DNA from: JBNIDL01 sp050108195
GTDB lineage: Bacteria > Pseudomonadota > Gammaproteobacteria > Enterobacterales > Enterobacteriaceae
DNA: 64,000 nt
Assembly (NCBI GenBank): GCA_050108195.1
Contig: JBNIDL010000001.1
Span: 62,001 to 126,000 of the forward strand
Direction of reading: 5' to 3'
Shown: positions 51,782 through 61,464 of the stretch, in pieces
How the letters are laid out: each line of letters begins with the position of its first letter
Position numbering within the stretch: position 1 is the stretch's first letter
Program-made: the position numbers and the translations under genes
The notes under the pieces: model-generated
What the model saw: the letters and a program-made list of their open reading frames with translations, nothing else
Told to the model about the DNA's origin: nothing
The model's database searches: none

Positions 51782-52561
51782 ATGGATATAAATTACAAAG
51801 TTTTGGGAAAAGGTAATTATAATATAGTTTTAATTCATGGATTTGGAGTAAACTCTTATATTTGGAAGTCAATGGTTAAAAATTTAGTAAATTATTTTAG
51901 TGTTTGTTTAATAGATTTACCTGGATATAACAATACCAGTTATACTTTTTGTAAAAATTATTTTGATAATTTAGTTTATAATATATTTAAATTAGTTAAT
52001 AAACCTTCTATATGGATAGGATGGTCTTTTGGAGGGTTAATAGCAACTAAAATAGTGTATTTATGGCCTGAATACTCTATATCTTTAATTACTATTTCTT
52101 CTTCACCTTGTTTTAAATCTAAAAAATCGTGGCCAGGAATATCATCATTAAAGTTTTCTGACTTTACTAGAAGCATAAAAAAAAACAAGGTTGATTCTTT
52201 AAAAAAATTTTTTATTTTTAAAGTTATTGGAATAAATTTTTATAAAACTTTTAGAAATTTAAATATTAATTTATTTATATTTCCAATACCAAATACAAAA
52301 ATATTGTTAAATGAAATAAAAATAATTCATAATTTAGATTTAAGAAAAGAAATTACAGAAATTAATGTACCTTACTTAAGAATTTATGGTGATTCAGATT
52401 TATTAGTCCCTTATAGGATATCAAAAATTATAGATGTTTTATGTCCAAAAAGTAAAAGTTTTGTTATTTATAATTCTTCACATGCTATATTTTTTAATAA
52501 TTTATCTAAATTATTTAAAATAATATTTAACTTTTTAACACTGCTAATGATAAATAGATAA
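51782..52561 (+). CDS. bioH: Pimeloyl-ACP methyl ester esterase BioH
   Basis: An alpha/beta hydrolase that frees pimeloyl-ACP from its methyl ester at the start of biotin synthesis. The nucleophile elbow WIGWSFGG places Ser82 exactly where E. coli has it; the Asp is in YGDSDLLVP and the His in SSHAIFF. LIHGFGVNSYIW forms the oxyanion region. Length is 259 against 256. Its presence implies other bio genes elsewhere. Confidence 0.92.
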   Translation: MDINYKVLGKGNYNIVLIHGFGVNSYIWKSMVKNLVNYFSVCLIDLPGYNNTSYTFCKNYFDNLVYNIFKLVNKPSIWIGWSFGGLIATKIVYLWPEYSISLITISSSPCFKSKKSWPGISSLKFSDFTRSIKKNKVDSLKKFFIFKVIGINFYKTFRNLNINLFIFPIPNTKILLNEIKIIHNLDLRKEITEINVPYLRIYGDSDLLVPYRISKIIDVLCPKSKSFVIYNSSHAIFFNNLSKLFKIIFNFLTLLMINR

Positions 52562-52574
52562 ATTTACTTAAATA

Positions 52575-53159
52575 ATGAAAAAAAAGTATTTTAATTATTT
52601 TAGGTATTTAAATATATTTTTAATTGGTCCAACTGGTTCTGGTAAAACGTTTATAGGAAAAATGTTATCATTTTATTTAGGTAAAATTTTTTTTGATTTA
52701 GATGAATTAGTGTCTTTAAGTGTTAAAATGAAAATAAACGAAATTTTTTCTAAAAAAAAAGAAAAATTTTTTAGAAAAAAAGAAGAGGAAATATCGTGTA
52801 AAACAATTAAGAGTAATAAAGGATTTATTCTATCTTTTGGAGCTGGGTCTATAAGTTCTATAAATATAACAAATTTGTTAAATTATGGTTTGGTTATTTA
52901 TTTAAAAAGTAATATAAAAACTCAAATTAATAGATTAATTTATAAAAAAAATAGACCTTTAATTAAAAATTTTAATAATTATAAAAAATCAAAAAAGTTA
53001 AAAAAAATTCTTTTGAAAATGTCTAAAACTAGGAATTTTATTTATAAAAAATTTTCAGATATAGAAGTAATTACTGATGATAAAAATTTTTTAGAAGTAA
53101 TTAATGATATTATTTTTAAAATATTAAATATAATAAAAAGACTAAATGTTAAAGGATAA
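52575..53159 (+). CDS. aroK: Shikimate kinase AroK
   Basis: It phosphorylates shikimate in the chorismate pathway. P-loop LIGPTGSGKT (about residues 16-25), FFDLDELV (shikimate-binding Asp), FFRKKEEE (shikimate-binding Arg) and KKNRPLI (lid Arg) are present. The GGG that contacts shikimate reads GAG (SFGAGS). Length is 194 against 173, with a longer start and tail; a later start is possible. It overlaps aroB by 14 bases, as a coupled pair like that of E. coli. Confidence 0.92.
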   Translation: MKKKYFNYFRYLNIFLIGPTGSGKTFIGKMLSFYLGKIFFDLDELVSLSVKMKINEIFSKKKEKFFRKKEEEISCKTIKSNKGFILSFGAGSISSINITNLLNYGLVIYLKSNIKTQINRLIYKKNRPLIKNFNNYKKSKKLKKILLKMSKTRNFIYKKFSDIEVITDDKNFLEVINDIIFKILNIIKRLNVKG

Positions 53160-54243
53160 AATTTTATTAAAATCTAAGAATTTTAAATATTTTATAAAAA
53201 TAAATAGAAATTTTTTTAATAATGATAAAAAATTATTTTCGATTATAAATAATAAAAAAGTTATTTTGATAATAAGTAATAAAGTTTCTTTTATTTATTT
53301 AAATAAAATTATTTCTTTAATAAAACCTAAAGTTAAAAAATTTTTTTACTTTTGTTTTGAAGATAAGGAAGTAAATAAATCATTTAAAACTGTATCTAAA
53401 ATATTAAAGTTTTTATTTATTAACAATTGTAATAAATCCACTATAATTTTATCTATAGGTGGTGGTGTTGTCGGGGACATCACTGGATTTGTTTCTTCTA
53501 TATATAAAAGAGGTTTAAAATATATAAATATTCCTACTACTTTAGTTTCGCAAATAGATTCATCTATTGGAGGTAAAAATGCTATCAATTATAAGTATTA
53601 TAAAAATGCGTTAGGAACTTTTCATCAACCTAAGTATGTTTCAGTATGTATAGATTTTTTGTTTTCTCTTTCAAAAAGACAATTTATTTCTGGTTTATCA
53701 GAAGCAATTAAATATGGAATAATATTTAATAAAAAATTTTTTAACTGGATAGAACTAAATGTCAAAAAAATATTAAATTTAGATTTAAATACACTTTATT
53801 ATTTTGTTTATATGTGCTGTAAAATGAAGAGTTATATAGTTTCTTTAGATGAAAAAGATAAAAATTTAAGATTGCTTTTAAATCTTGGTCATACTTATGG
53901 TCACGCTATAGAATCTTATTATAAGTATAAAAATGTACTTCATGGAGAAGCAGTTTCAATAGGTATAGTTATGTCAGCGTATTCGTCTTATTTTTTAAAA
54001 ATAATTGATATTTATGAAGTTATAAGAATAGAAAGATTATTTAAAAAAATAGGCCTTCCTACAAGGATCTCTAAAAAAGTTTCAGTAATAAAATTATTAA
54101 AATATATAAAATTAGATAAAAAAAATTTTTTTAATTTTATTAGATTAATAATACCTGTTAGAATAGGTTTTTCTAAAATTATAAATAATGTTCCTGAAAG
54201 GGTAATAAAAAAATCTATTGAAATATGTCAAATAAATTTTTAG
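53146..54243 (+). CDS. aroB: 3-dehydroquinate synthase AroB
   Basis: An NAD- and zinc-dependent enzyme making dehydroquinate from DAHP. SIGGGVVGDITGFVSSIYKRG and PTTLVSQIDSSIGGKNAIN are its hallmark stretches; metal ligands occur in GHTYGHAIE and HGEAVSIG. Length is 365 against 362. With aroK and pabA it suggests chorismate feeding p-aminobenzoate, and possibly aromatic amino acids. damX, dam, rpe and gph, which follow in E. coli, are lost. Confidence 0.96.
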   Translation: MLKDKILLKSKNFKYFIKINRNFFNNDKKLFSIINNKKVILIISNKVSFIYLNKIISLIKPKVKKFFYFCFEDKEVNKSFKTVSKILKFLFINNCNKSTIILSIGGGVVGDITGFVSSIYKRGLKYINIPTTLVSQIDSSIGGKNAINYKYYKNALGTFHQPKYVSVCIDFLFSLSKRQFISGLSEAIKYGIIFNKKFFNWIELNVKKILNLDLNTLYYFVYMCCKMKSYIVSLDEKDKNLRLLLNLGHTYGHAIESYYKYKNVLHGEAVSIGIVMSAYSSYFLKIIDIYEVIRIERLFKKIGLPTRISKKVSVIKLLKYIKLDKKNFFNFIRLIIPVRIGFSKIINNVPERVIKKSIEICQINF

Positions 54244-54308
54244 ATATATAAATTTTTTGTATAATAAAGTAAATATATGTTCAATATTTTTTTTAATAAT
54301 TTCATTAA

Positions 54309-55310
54309 ATGAATACCAATAAAAAGTTAGTGTTTAGTGCAATACAGCCTTCTGGCTCTATAACTATAGGAAATTATTTTGGTGTTATAAAAAAATGGTT
54401 AGAAATTCAATATAAATACAAATGTTTCTATTGTATAGCTGATTTACATGCTATGACAAATATATTTGAAAATAAAAACAATATTAATTCTAAATCTTTA
54501 GATTTATTATCTTTACTTATTTCCTGTGGCATTAATCCTAATAAAAATGTAATTTTTATGCAATCTCAAATTCCAGAGCATACTCAATTGTATTGGGTAT
54601 TAAGTTGTTATTTAAGTTATAAAAAAATTTCTTCAATACCGCAATTTAAATATAGCTTAAAAGAAAAAAATAGTATAAATTTAGGTTACTTTAATTATCC
54701 TGTATTAATGGCAGCTGATATTTTACTTTATAAGTCTAATTATGTTCCTGTCGGATTAGATCAAATAAAAAATATAGAATTTACAAGATATATAGCTAAA
54801 AAATTTAATAATTTAAAGAAAAATATGTTTGTAGTTCCTAAACCTATTTTTTCAAAAAGTGAATTTTACGTTATGTCTTTAAAGAATCCAAAAAAGAAAA
54901 TGTCAAAATCTGACATTAATAAAAAAAATTCTATTTTTTTATTAGAAGATATAACAATTTCTATAAGGAAAATATTTAGTGCAGTGACAGATTCAGACAA
55001 AAAAAATAGAATAATTTATGATAAAAAAAATAAGCCAGGAATTTCTAATTTATTAAATATTTTGTCCTCTATTAAAGGCATTTCAGTAAAACATTTAGAA
55101 ATAAAGTTTAAAAATAAAAATTATTTTCATTTAAAAAATGAAGTTTCAAATGAATTGTCAAAAGTAATATTAAAAATACAAAATAAATATAAATATATAA
55201 GGAAAAATGAATTATATTTAAAAAAGATTCTAGAAAAAGGAAAAGAAAAAGCTTCTTTCATAGCTAAATATAATTTAAAAAAGGTGTACAAAAAATTAGA
55301 ATTAATATGA
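54309..55310 (+). CDS. trpS: Tryptophanyl-tRNA synthetase TrpS
   Basis: It charges tRNA-Trp. The class I HIGH-like motif is in QPSGSITIGNYFG and the KMSKS motif is at residues 197-201. IADLHAMT and MAADILLY are also conserved. Length is 333 against 334. It sits after aroB and ahead of pabA in the same order as in E. coli with intervening genes gone. Confidence 0.97.
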   Translation: MNTNKKLVFSAIQPSGSITIGNYFGVIKKWLEIQYKYKCFYCIADLHAMTNIFENKNNINSKSLDLLSLLISCGINPNKNVIFMQSQIPEHTQLYWVLSCYLSYKKISSIPQFKYSLKEKNSINLGYFNYPVLMAADILLYKSNYVPVGLDQIKNIEFTRYIAKKFNNLKKNMFVVPKPIFSKSEFYVMSLKNPKKKMSKSDINKKNSIFLLEDITISIRKIFSAVTDSDKKNRIIYDKKNKPGISNLLNILSSIKGISVKHLEIKFKNKNYFHLKNEVSNELSKVILKIQNKYKYIRKNELYLKKILEKGKEKASFIAKYNLKKVYKKLELI

Positions 55311-55320
55311 TAATAAATAA

Positions 55321-55908
55321 ATGAAAAAAAAACTTCTTATTATAGATAATTATGATTCTTTCACTTGGAATATTTATCAATATTTTTGTATTTTAGGTGT
55401 TAACGTTTTTGTCGTAAAAAATGACAAAATAAACATATTTGGAATAAAAAAATTTAATCCTAGTTGGATAGTTATTTCTCCTGGACCGGGAAATCCGAAG
55501 GATTCAGGAATATCTTCAGATGTAGTTAAATACTTTTATAAAAAAATTCCTATATTAGGAGTATGTTTAGGGCATCAAATTATAGGAAATTTTTTTAAAG
55601 CGAAAATAATAAGATCAAAAAGAGTATTTCATGGAAAAACATCTCATATACTTCATGACAATAATGGTGTTTTTAAAAATTTAAAAAATCCTTTATTAGT
55701 TACAAGATATCATTCTTTAGTCATAAGTAATAAATATGTTCCTGATAATTTAAAAGTAACATCTTACGTTAAAGATAAATATAAAGAAATTATGGGTATA
55801 AGACATAAAAAATATTTTATTGAAGGAGTTCAATTTCATCCAGAAAGTATATTAACAGAAAATGGAATAGATTTATTTCATAATTTTTTAAGGTTTAGAA
55901 ATAAATAA
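55321..55908 (+). CDS. pabA: Aminodeoxychorismate synthase glutamine amidotransferase PabA
   Basis: It supplies ammonia to PabB for p-aminobenzoate (folate). LLIIDNYDSFTWNIYQYF, SPGPGNP, the nucleophile Cys82 in GVCLGHQ and GVQFHPES are typical class I amidotransferase motifs. HGKTSHI, RYHSLVI and EIMGIRHK fit PabA better than TrpG, and the site is the pabA site of E. coli. Length is 195 against 187. pabB is not in the window. Confidence 0.92.
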   Translation: MKKKLLIIDNYDSFTWNIYQYFCILGVNVFVVKNDKINIFGIKKFNPSWIVISPGPGNPKDSGISSDVVKYFYKKIPILGVCLGHQIIGNFFKAKIIRSKRVFHGKTSHILHDNNGVFKNLKNPLLVTRYHSLVISNKYVPDNLKVTSYVKDKYKEIMGIRHKKYFIEGVQFHPESILTENGIDLFHNFLRFRNK

Positions 55909-55926
55909 CTCGAATAAATTTAACTA

Positions 55927-55955
55927 TAGACAATAAATTACATTTTGTTTATAAT
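55927..55955 (+). promoter_or_regulatory. Probable sigma-70 promoter of the rpsL (str) operon
   Basis: TAGACA at 55927-55932 (5 of 6 to TTGACA), a 17-base spacer and TATAAT at 55950-55955 (6 of 6). Start of transcription would be near 55962, about 30 bases before the rpsL ATG. Chance boxes are common in AT-rich DNA, but the spacing and location are good. Confidence 0.6.
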
Positions 55956-55993
55956 TTAAATCAAAATATTAATTTTTTTATTTTATTAAATAA

Positions 55994-56362
55994 ATGGCAA
56001 CAATTAATCAGTTAATTCGTCGTTCTAGAGTCTTAAAAACTAACAAAAATAACGTACCAGCGTTATCTAAGTGCCCTCAAAAAAGAGGTGTTTGCTTGAA
56101 AGTTTATACAATAACACCAAAAAAACCTAATTCTGCTTTAAGAAAAGTTTGTAGGGTTAAACTCACTAATAAATTTGAAGTTACAGCTTATATTGGAGGA
56201 GAAGGTCATAATCTACAGGAACATTCAGTTGTTTTAATAAGAGGAGGTAGAGTTAAAGATTTACCAGGAGTTAGATATCATGTAGTAAGAGGTGCTTTAG
56301 ATTGTGAGGGTGTAAAAAATAGAAAAAAAAGTAGATCTAAATACGGTAAGAAAAAATCTTAA
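55994..56362 (+). CDS. rpsL: 30S ribosomal protein S12 RpsL
   Basis: Decoding-centre protein. [58 protein letters not shown] and the basic tail are nearly identical to E. coli. The codons around Lys43 and Lys88 encode the wild-type sequence, so no classic streptomycin-resistance change is seen. Length is 122 against 124. First gene of the str operon. Confidence 0.98.
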   Translation: MATINQLIRRSRVLKTNKNNVPALSKCPQKRGVCLKVYTITPKKPNSALRKVCRVKLTNKFEVTAYIGGEGHNLQEHSVVLIRGGRVKDLPGVRYHVVRGALDCEGVKNRKKSRSKYGKKKS

Positions 56363-56385
56363 AATAACTGAATTATATAATAATT

Positions 56386-56856
56386 ATGTCAAGAAGAAAA
56401 TTACTAAATAGACCTAATAAATACTTAGAAATAAAACATTCTTCAGTTTTACTATCTAAGTTTATAAATATGATTATGTTAAATGGTAAAAAAAATATAG
56501 CTGAAAAAATAATTTATAAAACTTTAAGTTATGTATCTAAAAAAATAAAGAAAGATGAAATTTTAATATTAGAATCTGTACTTGATAAAGTTAGACCTAT
56601 AGTAGAAGTTAAATCTAGAAGAGTAGGCGGTTCTACTTATCAAGTTCCAATAGAAATTAGACCAGAAAGAAGAGATTCTTTAGCCATCCGTTGGATTATT
56701 GAGTCTGCTAGAAATAAAAAGGGAAAATCTATGATTGAAGGTCTTATAAGTGAGTTTTTAGATATCATAGAAAATAAAGGAATGGCGATTAAGAAAAGAG
56801 ATGAATTACATAAAATAGCTGAAGCTAATAAAGCTTTTGCGCATTATCGTTGGTAG
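56386..56856 (+). CDS. rpsG: 30S ribosomal protein S7 RpsG
   Basis: It nucleates assembly of the 30S head and binds the 3' domain of 16S rRNA. MSRRKLLNRP (E. coli MPRRRVIGQR), VEVKSRRVGGSTYQVP and RWIIESARNK are S7 signatures. Length is 156, the form without the long C-terminal extension. Second gene of the str operon, 23 bases after rpsL. Confidence 0.98.
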   Translation: MSRRKLLNRPNKYLEIKHSSVLLSKFINMIMLNGKKNIAEKIIYKTLSYVSKKIKKDEILILESVLDKVRPIVEVKSRRVGGSTYQVPIEIRPERRDSLAIRWIIESARNKKGKSMIEGLISEFLDIIENKGMAIKKRDELHKIAEANKAFAHYRW

Positions 56857-56883
56857 TTTTTATAAATAATTTTAATTAATTAA

Positions 56884-58980
56884 ATGAATAGAAAAATACC
56901 TATTGAAGTTTACAGAAATATTGGAATAAGTGCACACATAGATGCTGGCAAAACAACAACAACAGAAAGGATATTATTTTATACTGGAGTAAATTATAAA
57001 ATAGGTGAAGTACATCATGGATCTGCAACTATGGATTGGATGGAGCAAGAACAAGAAAGAGGTATAACAATAACGTCTGCAGCTACTACTTGTTTTTGGT
57101 CTGGTACTAACAAAGATTATTTACCACATAAAATAAATATAATTGATACACCCGGTCATGTAGATTTTACTGCTGAAGTTGAAAGATCCTTTAGAATTTT
57201 GGATGGGGTTGTTATGGTATATTGTGCTGTTGGCGGAGTTCAGCCTCAATCTGAAACTGTATGGAAACAAGCAAACAAGTATAATGTTCCTAAAATAGCT
57301 TTTATAAATAAAATGGATAGAGTAGGAGCTAATTTTTTTAAAGTTATAGAACAAATAAAAAATAAATTGTCTATTATTCCAGTTCCAATATATATACCTG
57401 TAGGAGCAGGGGAAAATTTCAAAGGTCTTATAGATTTAATAAAAATGAAAATGATAAATTGGAGTGAGGACAATTATGGTTCTTCAGTATCTTATGTAGA
57501 TATACCTAAAAAAATGATTGATATTTCAAATAAGTTTAGAACTTTTTTGATAGAAACAGCTGTAGAGATTTCGGAAGAATTAATGGATAAATACTTAGGA
57601 GGTATAGAGATCAAAGAGAAAGAAATAAAAAAATGTTTACGTAAAAGATCAATAAATAATGAGATATATTTAGTAACTTGTGGTTCTGCCTTTAAAAATA
57701 AAGGTATACAATCTTTATTAGATTCTATAATTGATTATTTACCTTCTCCAATTGATATACCTTCAGTAAAAGGAACTAAAAATGGTAAAACTGAATTAAG
57801 AAAGGCAGATGATAAAGAACATTTTTCTTCTTTAGCATTCAAAATATCTTCAGATCCATTTGTTGGTAATTTAACTTTTTTTAGAGTTTATTCTGGGGTT
57901 GTAAAATCAGGTGATTTGGTATTAAATTCAAGAAATAAAAAATATGAAAGGTTTGGGAGAATTGTTCAAATGCACGCTAATAAAAGAGAAGAAATTAAAG
58001 AAGTAAGATCTGGAGATATAGCTGCAGCTATTGGATTAAAAAATGTTTCTACAGGAGATACACTTTGTAACTTAGATCATCCAATATTATTAGAAGATAT
58101 AAAATTTCCGAAACCTGTTATGTCAATTTCTGTAGAGCCTAAAACTAAATCTGATCAAGAAAAAATGGGAGTAGCATTATCTAAATTGTCAAAAGAAGAT
58201 CCTTCTTTAAAGGTATCTATAGATAGAGAATCTGGGCAAACTATAATATCTGGAATGGGAGAACTGCATCTCGAAATTATAGTAGATAGAATGAAAAGAG
58301 AGTTCAATGTAAATTCTAAAATTGGAAAACCTCAAGTAGCTTATCGTGAGACTGTAAAGAAAACTGTAAAACAAGAAGGTAAATTTATTAGACAATCTGG
58401 CGGAAGAGGACAATATGGGCATGTTTGGATAAAAATAGAACCATTTATAAACGATAAAAAAGAATATAAATTTGTTAACAATATAGTTGGAGGAGTTATT
58501 CCAAAAGAATATATACCTTCTATTAATAAAGGTATACAAGAACAAATGAAAAATGGTATATTAGCAGGCTATCCTGTTGTAAATGTTAAAGTTACAGTTT
58601 TTGATGGTTCGTATCACGACGTTGATTCATCTGAAATTGCATTTAAAATAGCTGGATCAATTGCTTTTAGAGAAGGTTTTTTAAGAGCTGATCCTGTTAT
58701 TTTAGAGCCAATTATGAAAGTAGAGACAATTGTACCTGAAACATATATTGGAGATGTTATTGGAGATATAAATCGTAGAAGAGGTATTATAGACTCTGTA
58801 AATGATTGTGAACTTGGCAAAATTATATTTTCTAAGACGCCATTATCTGAAATGTTTGGTTATGCTACAGATCTTAGGTCTTATACTCAAGGAAGGGGCT
58901 GTTATTCTATGGAATTTAGCAATTATTTAGAAGTTCCTGTTAGTATTACGAACAAAATAATTGAAAGAAGAAGAAAATAA
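56884..58980 (+). CDS. fusA: Elongation factor G FusA
   Basis: GTPase that moves the ribosome along mRNA. G1 is [11 protein letters not shown] (about residues 17-27), G2 is [12 protein letters not shown]3 is DTPGHVDF, G4 is NKMD. Domains II-V follow, with [11 protein letters not shown] and [10 protein letters not shown] well conserved. Length is 698 against 704. It lies between rpsG and tuf. Confidence 0.98.
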   Translation: MNRKIPIEVYRNIGISAHIDAGKTTTTERILFYTGVNYKIGEVHHGSATMDWMEQEQERGITITSAATTCFWSGTNKDYLPHKINIIDTPGHVDFTAEVERSFRILDGVVMVYCAVGGVQPQSETVWKQANKYNVPKIAFINKMDRVGANFFKVIEQIKNKLSIIPVPIYIPVGAGENFKGLIDLIKMKMINWSEDNYGSSVSYVDIPKKMIDISNKFRTFLIETAVEISEELMDKYLGGIEIKEKEIKKCLRKRSINNEIYLVTCGSAFKNKGIQSLLDSIIDYLPSPIDIPSVKGTKNGKTELRKADDKEHFSSLAFKISSDPFVGNLTFFRVYSGVVKSGDLVLNSRNKKYERFGRIVQMHANKREEIKEVRSGDIAAAIGLKNVSTGDTLCNLDHPILLEDIKFPKPVMSISVEPKTKSDQEKMGVALSKLSKEDPSLKVSIDRESGQTIISGMGELHLEIIVDRMKREFNVNSKIGKPQVAYRETVKKTVKQEGKFIRQSGGRGQYGHVWIKIEPFINDKKEYKFVNNIVGGVIPKEYIPSINKGIQEQMKNGILAGYPVVNVKVTVFDGSYHDVDSSEIAFKIAGSIAFREGFLRADPVILEPIMKVETIVPETYIGDVIGDINRRRGIIDSVNDCELGKIIFSKTPLSEMFGYATDLRSYTQGRGCYSMEFSNYLEVPVSITNKIIERRRK

Positions 58981-58990
58981 AAATATAAAT

Positions 58991-58996
58991 AGAGGG
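58991..58996 (+). promoter_or_regulatory. Shine-Dalgarno AGAGGG that favours a GTG start for tuf
   Basis: AGAGGG ends 2 bases before the ATG at 58999, which is too close, and 8 bases before the GTG at 59005, which is ideal. From GTG the protein starts MSKEKF, as in E. coli tufA, which itself uses GTG. Confidence 0.65.
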
Positions 58997-59004
58997 TTAT
59001 GAAA

Positions 59005-60189
59005 GTGTCTAAAGAAAAATTTCAAAGATTAAAAACACATTTAAACGTAGGAACAATAGGTCATGTAGATCATGGTAAAACTACTTTAACTTCAGCTATA
59101 ACTACAATATTATCTAAAAAATATGGAGGTGATTCTTATGCTTTTGAACAAATAGACAATGCGCCTGAAGAAAAAGCTAGAGGTATAACAATAAATACAT
59201 CTCATGTTGAATACGATACAAAAAATAGACATTATGCTCACGTTGATTGCCCTGGTCACGCAGATTACGTTAAAAATATGATTACAGGTGCAGCTCAAAT
59301 GGATGGTGCTATTTTAGTTGTTGCCGCTACAGATGGTCCTATGCCTCAAACAAGAGAACATATATTATTAGGAAGACAAGTAGGTGTTCCACATATAATA
59401 GTATTTATGAATAAATGTGATATGGTCGAAGATGAAGAACTTTTAGAGTTAGTCGAAATGGAAGTAAGAGATTTATTGAGTCAATATAATTTCCCGGGAG
59501 ATAAAGTTCCTGTTATTAGAGGATCGGCTTTAAAAGCATTAGAAGGGGATGAAAAATGGATAAAAAAAATATTAGAATTATCAGATGCTTTAGATACATA
59601 TATTCCAGAACCCAAAAGATTAATTGATAAACCATTTTTACTACCTATAGAAGATGTTTTTTCTATACCAGGAAGAGGTACAGTAGTAACTGGACGTGTG
59701 GAGCAAGGAATAATAAAGATAGGAGAAGAAGTAGAGATAATAGGAATAAAAAATACTATAAAAACAATTTGTACAGGAGTAGAAATGTTCAGAAAGTTGT
59801 TAGATGAAGGTAGAGCAGGAGAAAATGTAGGTATACTGTTAAGAGGTATAAAAAGGGAAGATGTTGAAAGAGGTCAAGTTTTAGCTAAAACTAACTCTAT
59901 AAAACCACATATTAAATTTGTTGCGGAAGTTTATATTCTTAATAAAGATGAAGGCGGACGTCATACACCATTTTTTAAGGGATATAAGCCTCAATTTTAT
60001 TTTCGTACAACAGATGTTACAGGATTAATAGAGTTAGACAAAAGTATAGAAATGGTAATGCCAGGGGACACAATTAAAATGCAAGTACATCTTATAGTTC
60101 CTATAGCTATGAATGAGGGGTTAAGATTTGCTATAAGAGAGGGAGGAAGAACTGTGGGTGCTGGTATAGTGACAAAAATAATAGAATAG
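59005..60189 (+). CDS. tuf: Elongation factor Tu
   Basis: GTPase that delivers aminoacyl-tRNA. G1 is GHVDHGKTT (about residues 19-27), G2 RGITIN, G3 DCPGHADY, G4 NKCD, and the C-terminal [10 protein letters not shown] and [13 protein letters not shown] are intact. From GTG 59005 it is 394 residues, exactly the E. coli length; an ATG two codons upstream (58999) is the alternative. The next genes are secE-nusG, so the str operon is fused to the secE-rpoBC region, the place of E. coli tufB. Only one copy is visible in this window. Confidence 0.98.
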   Translation: MSKEKFQRLKTHLNVGTIGHVDHGKTTLTSAITTILSKKYGGDSYAFEQIDNAPEEKARGITINTSHVEYDTKNRHYAHVDCPGHADYVKNMITGAAQMDGAILVVAATDGPMPQTREHILLGRQVGVPHIIVFMNKCDMVEDEELLELVEMEVRDLLSQYNFPGDKVPVIRGSALKALEGDEKWIKKILELSDALDTYIPEPKRLIDKPFLLPIEDVFSIPGRGTVVTGRVEQGIIKIGEEVEIIGIKNTIKTICTGVEMFRKLLDEGRAGENVGILLRGIKREDVERGQVLAKTNSIKPHIKFVAEVYILNKDEGGRHTPFFKGYKPQFYFRTTDVTGLIELDKSIEMVMPGDTIKMQVHLIVPIAMNEGLRFAIREGGRTVGAGIVTKIIE

Positions 60190-60225
60190 ATTAATTTTAA
60201 ATAATTTAAATAGATTTTTACAAAT

Positions 60226-60468
60226 ATGAGTAAATTTATATTTTTTTCTGCATTTTTTGTTTTTCTTTTTTTTATGAGAAATTTAATTTTAAATTTTGTA
60301 AATTTAACAAAAAAAGAAATTTTTGGAATTTTTTGGCCATCTTATAAAGAGACTTTTTTAATTACTTTAATTGTTTTTTTTATAAGTTTAATAATTTCTA
60401 TATTATTATGGTTAATAGATAATTCTTTACTAAGATTAGTTTCTTTATTTATGCTAATAAAAGTATGA
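60226..60468 (+). CDS. secE: Preprotein translocase subunit SecE (shortened)
   Basis: It clamps SecY in the translocon. The conserved cytoplasmic amphipathic helix ([16 protein letters not shown], near residues 28-43) is followed by the essential last membrane helix and DNSLLRLVS. Length is 80 against 127. One hydrophobic segment precedes the amphipathic part, so it has two membrane helices rather than the three of E. coli. The TGA stop overlaps the nusG ATG. Confidence 0.93.
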   Translation: MSKFIFFSAFFVFLFFMRNLILNFVNLTKKEIFGIFWPSYKETFLITLIVFFISLIISILLWLIDNSLLRLVSLFMLIKV

Positions 60469-61016
60469 AGTTGTTTAAAAAAATGGATAAGAAATGGTAT
60501 GTTATACAATCTTTTTCTGGTTACGAAAAATATGTTGTTCGTTGTTTACGTGAACATATTAAAATAAAGAATATGCAATCTTTTTTTGGAAAAATAATAG
60601 TACCTTCTGAAGATATCATAGAAATACGTTTTGGTAAAAGAAGAAAAAGTGAAAGAAAGTTTTTTCCAGGATATGTGTTAATTCAAATGGTGATTAATGA
60701 AAAAAGTTGGAATTTAGTAAGAAATATACCTAGAATCACTGGATTTGTAGGATCTACGTCTGATCAACCTATTCCTATAAGTGATAAAGAAATAGATTCT
60801 ATAATGAATAGATTAAAACAGTCTAAAGACAAACCTAGACCTAAAATACTTTTTGAATTAGGTGAATTAATTAGAGTGAAAGATGGTCCTTTTTCTGATT
60901 TTAATGGAGTTGTAGAAGAAGTAGATTATGAAAAAAATAGACTAAAAGTTTCTGTTTCTATATTTGGTAGATCAACTCCTGTTGAACTAGATTTTAGTCA
61001 AGTAGAAAAAAATTAA
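60465..61016 (+). CDS. nusG: Transcription elongation/antitermination factor NusG
   Basis: It binds RNA polymerase and links it to Rho and to the ribosome. N-terminal NGN domain with [26 protein letters not shown] and [14 protein letters not shown]-terminal KOW domain with [21 protein letters not shown]. Length is 183 against 181. The first six codons are an extension over E. coli; the ATG at residue 7 is possible. Coupled to secE by ATGA. Confidence 0.97.
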   Translation: MKLFKKMDKKWYVIQSFSGYEKYVVRCLREHIKIKNMQSFFGKIIVPSEDIIEIRFGKRRKSERKFFPGYVLIQMVINEKSWNLVRNIPRITGFVGSTSDQPIPISDKEIDSIMNRLKQSKDKPRPKILFELGELIRVKDGPFSDFNGVVEEVDYEKNRLKVSVSIFGRSTPVELDFSQVEKN

Positions 61017-61034
61017 AATAATTAGAGTGTTTTT

Positions 61035-61463
61035 ATGGAAAAAAATTTAAAATCTAAAATTAAATTATATATACATCCTGGATCGGCGAATCCTTCTCCA
61101 CCAATTGGGCCAGCTTTAGGACAGTATGGTATAAATATATTAGATTTTTGTAAAGAATTTAATTTTAAAAGTAAGCTTTTAGACAAAGATAATCTTTTAT
61201 CTGTAGAAGTTTTTATTTTTTCTGACAGATCGTTTACTTTTAATATAAAAAGTCCTCCAACTTCTTTTTTAATAAAGAAATTTGCTATTTTTAAAAAAAA
61301 ATTAATAAAAAACGAAGATAAATGTATTGGATTAATAAATTTTTCAAAAATAGTTGAAATAGCAAAGATTAAATCCGATGATTTGACAGGTTCAAATCTA
61401 GAAAAAAATGTATCATCAATAATTGGAACAGCTAAGTCAATGAACATTAAAGTAGAAAAATAG
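61035..61463 (+). CDS. rplK: 50S ribosomal protein L11 RplK
   Basis: GTPase-centre protein. IHPGSANPSPPIGPALGQYG, then NILDFCKEFN, FSDRSFTF and SIIGTAKSMNI, are L11. Length is 142, as in E. coli. It lies 18 bases after nusG and one base before rplA. The middle part is more diverged than in E. coli. Confidence 0.97.
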   Translation: MEKNLKSKIKLYIHPGSANPSPPIGPALGQYGINILDFCKEFNFKSKLLDKDNLLSVEVFIFSDRSFTFNIKSPPTSFLIKKFAIFKKKLIKNEDKCIGLINFSKIVEIAKIKSDDLTGSNLEKNVSSIIGTAKSMNIKVEK

Positions 61464-61464
61464 A

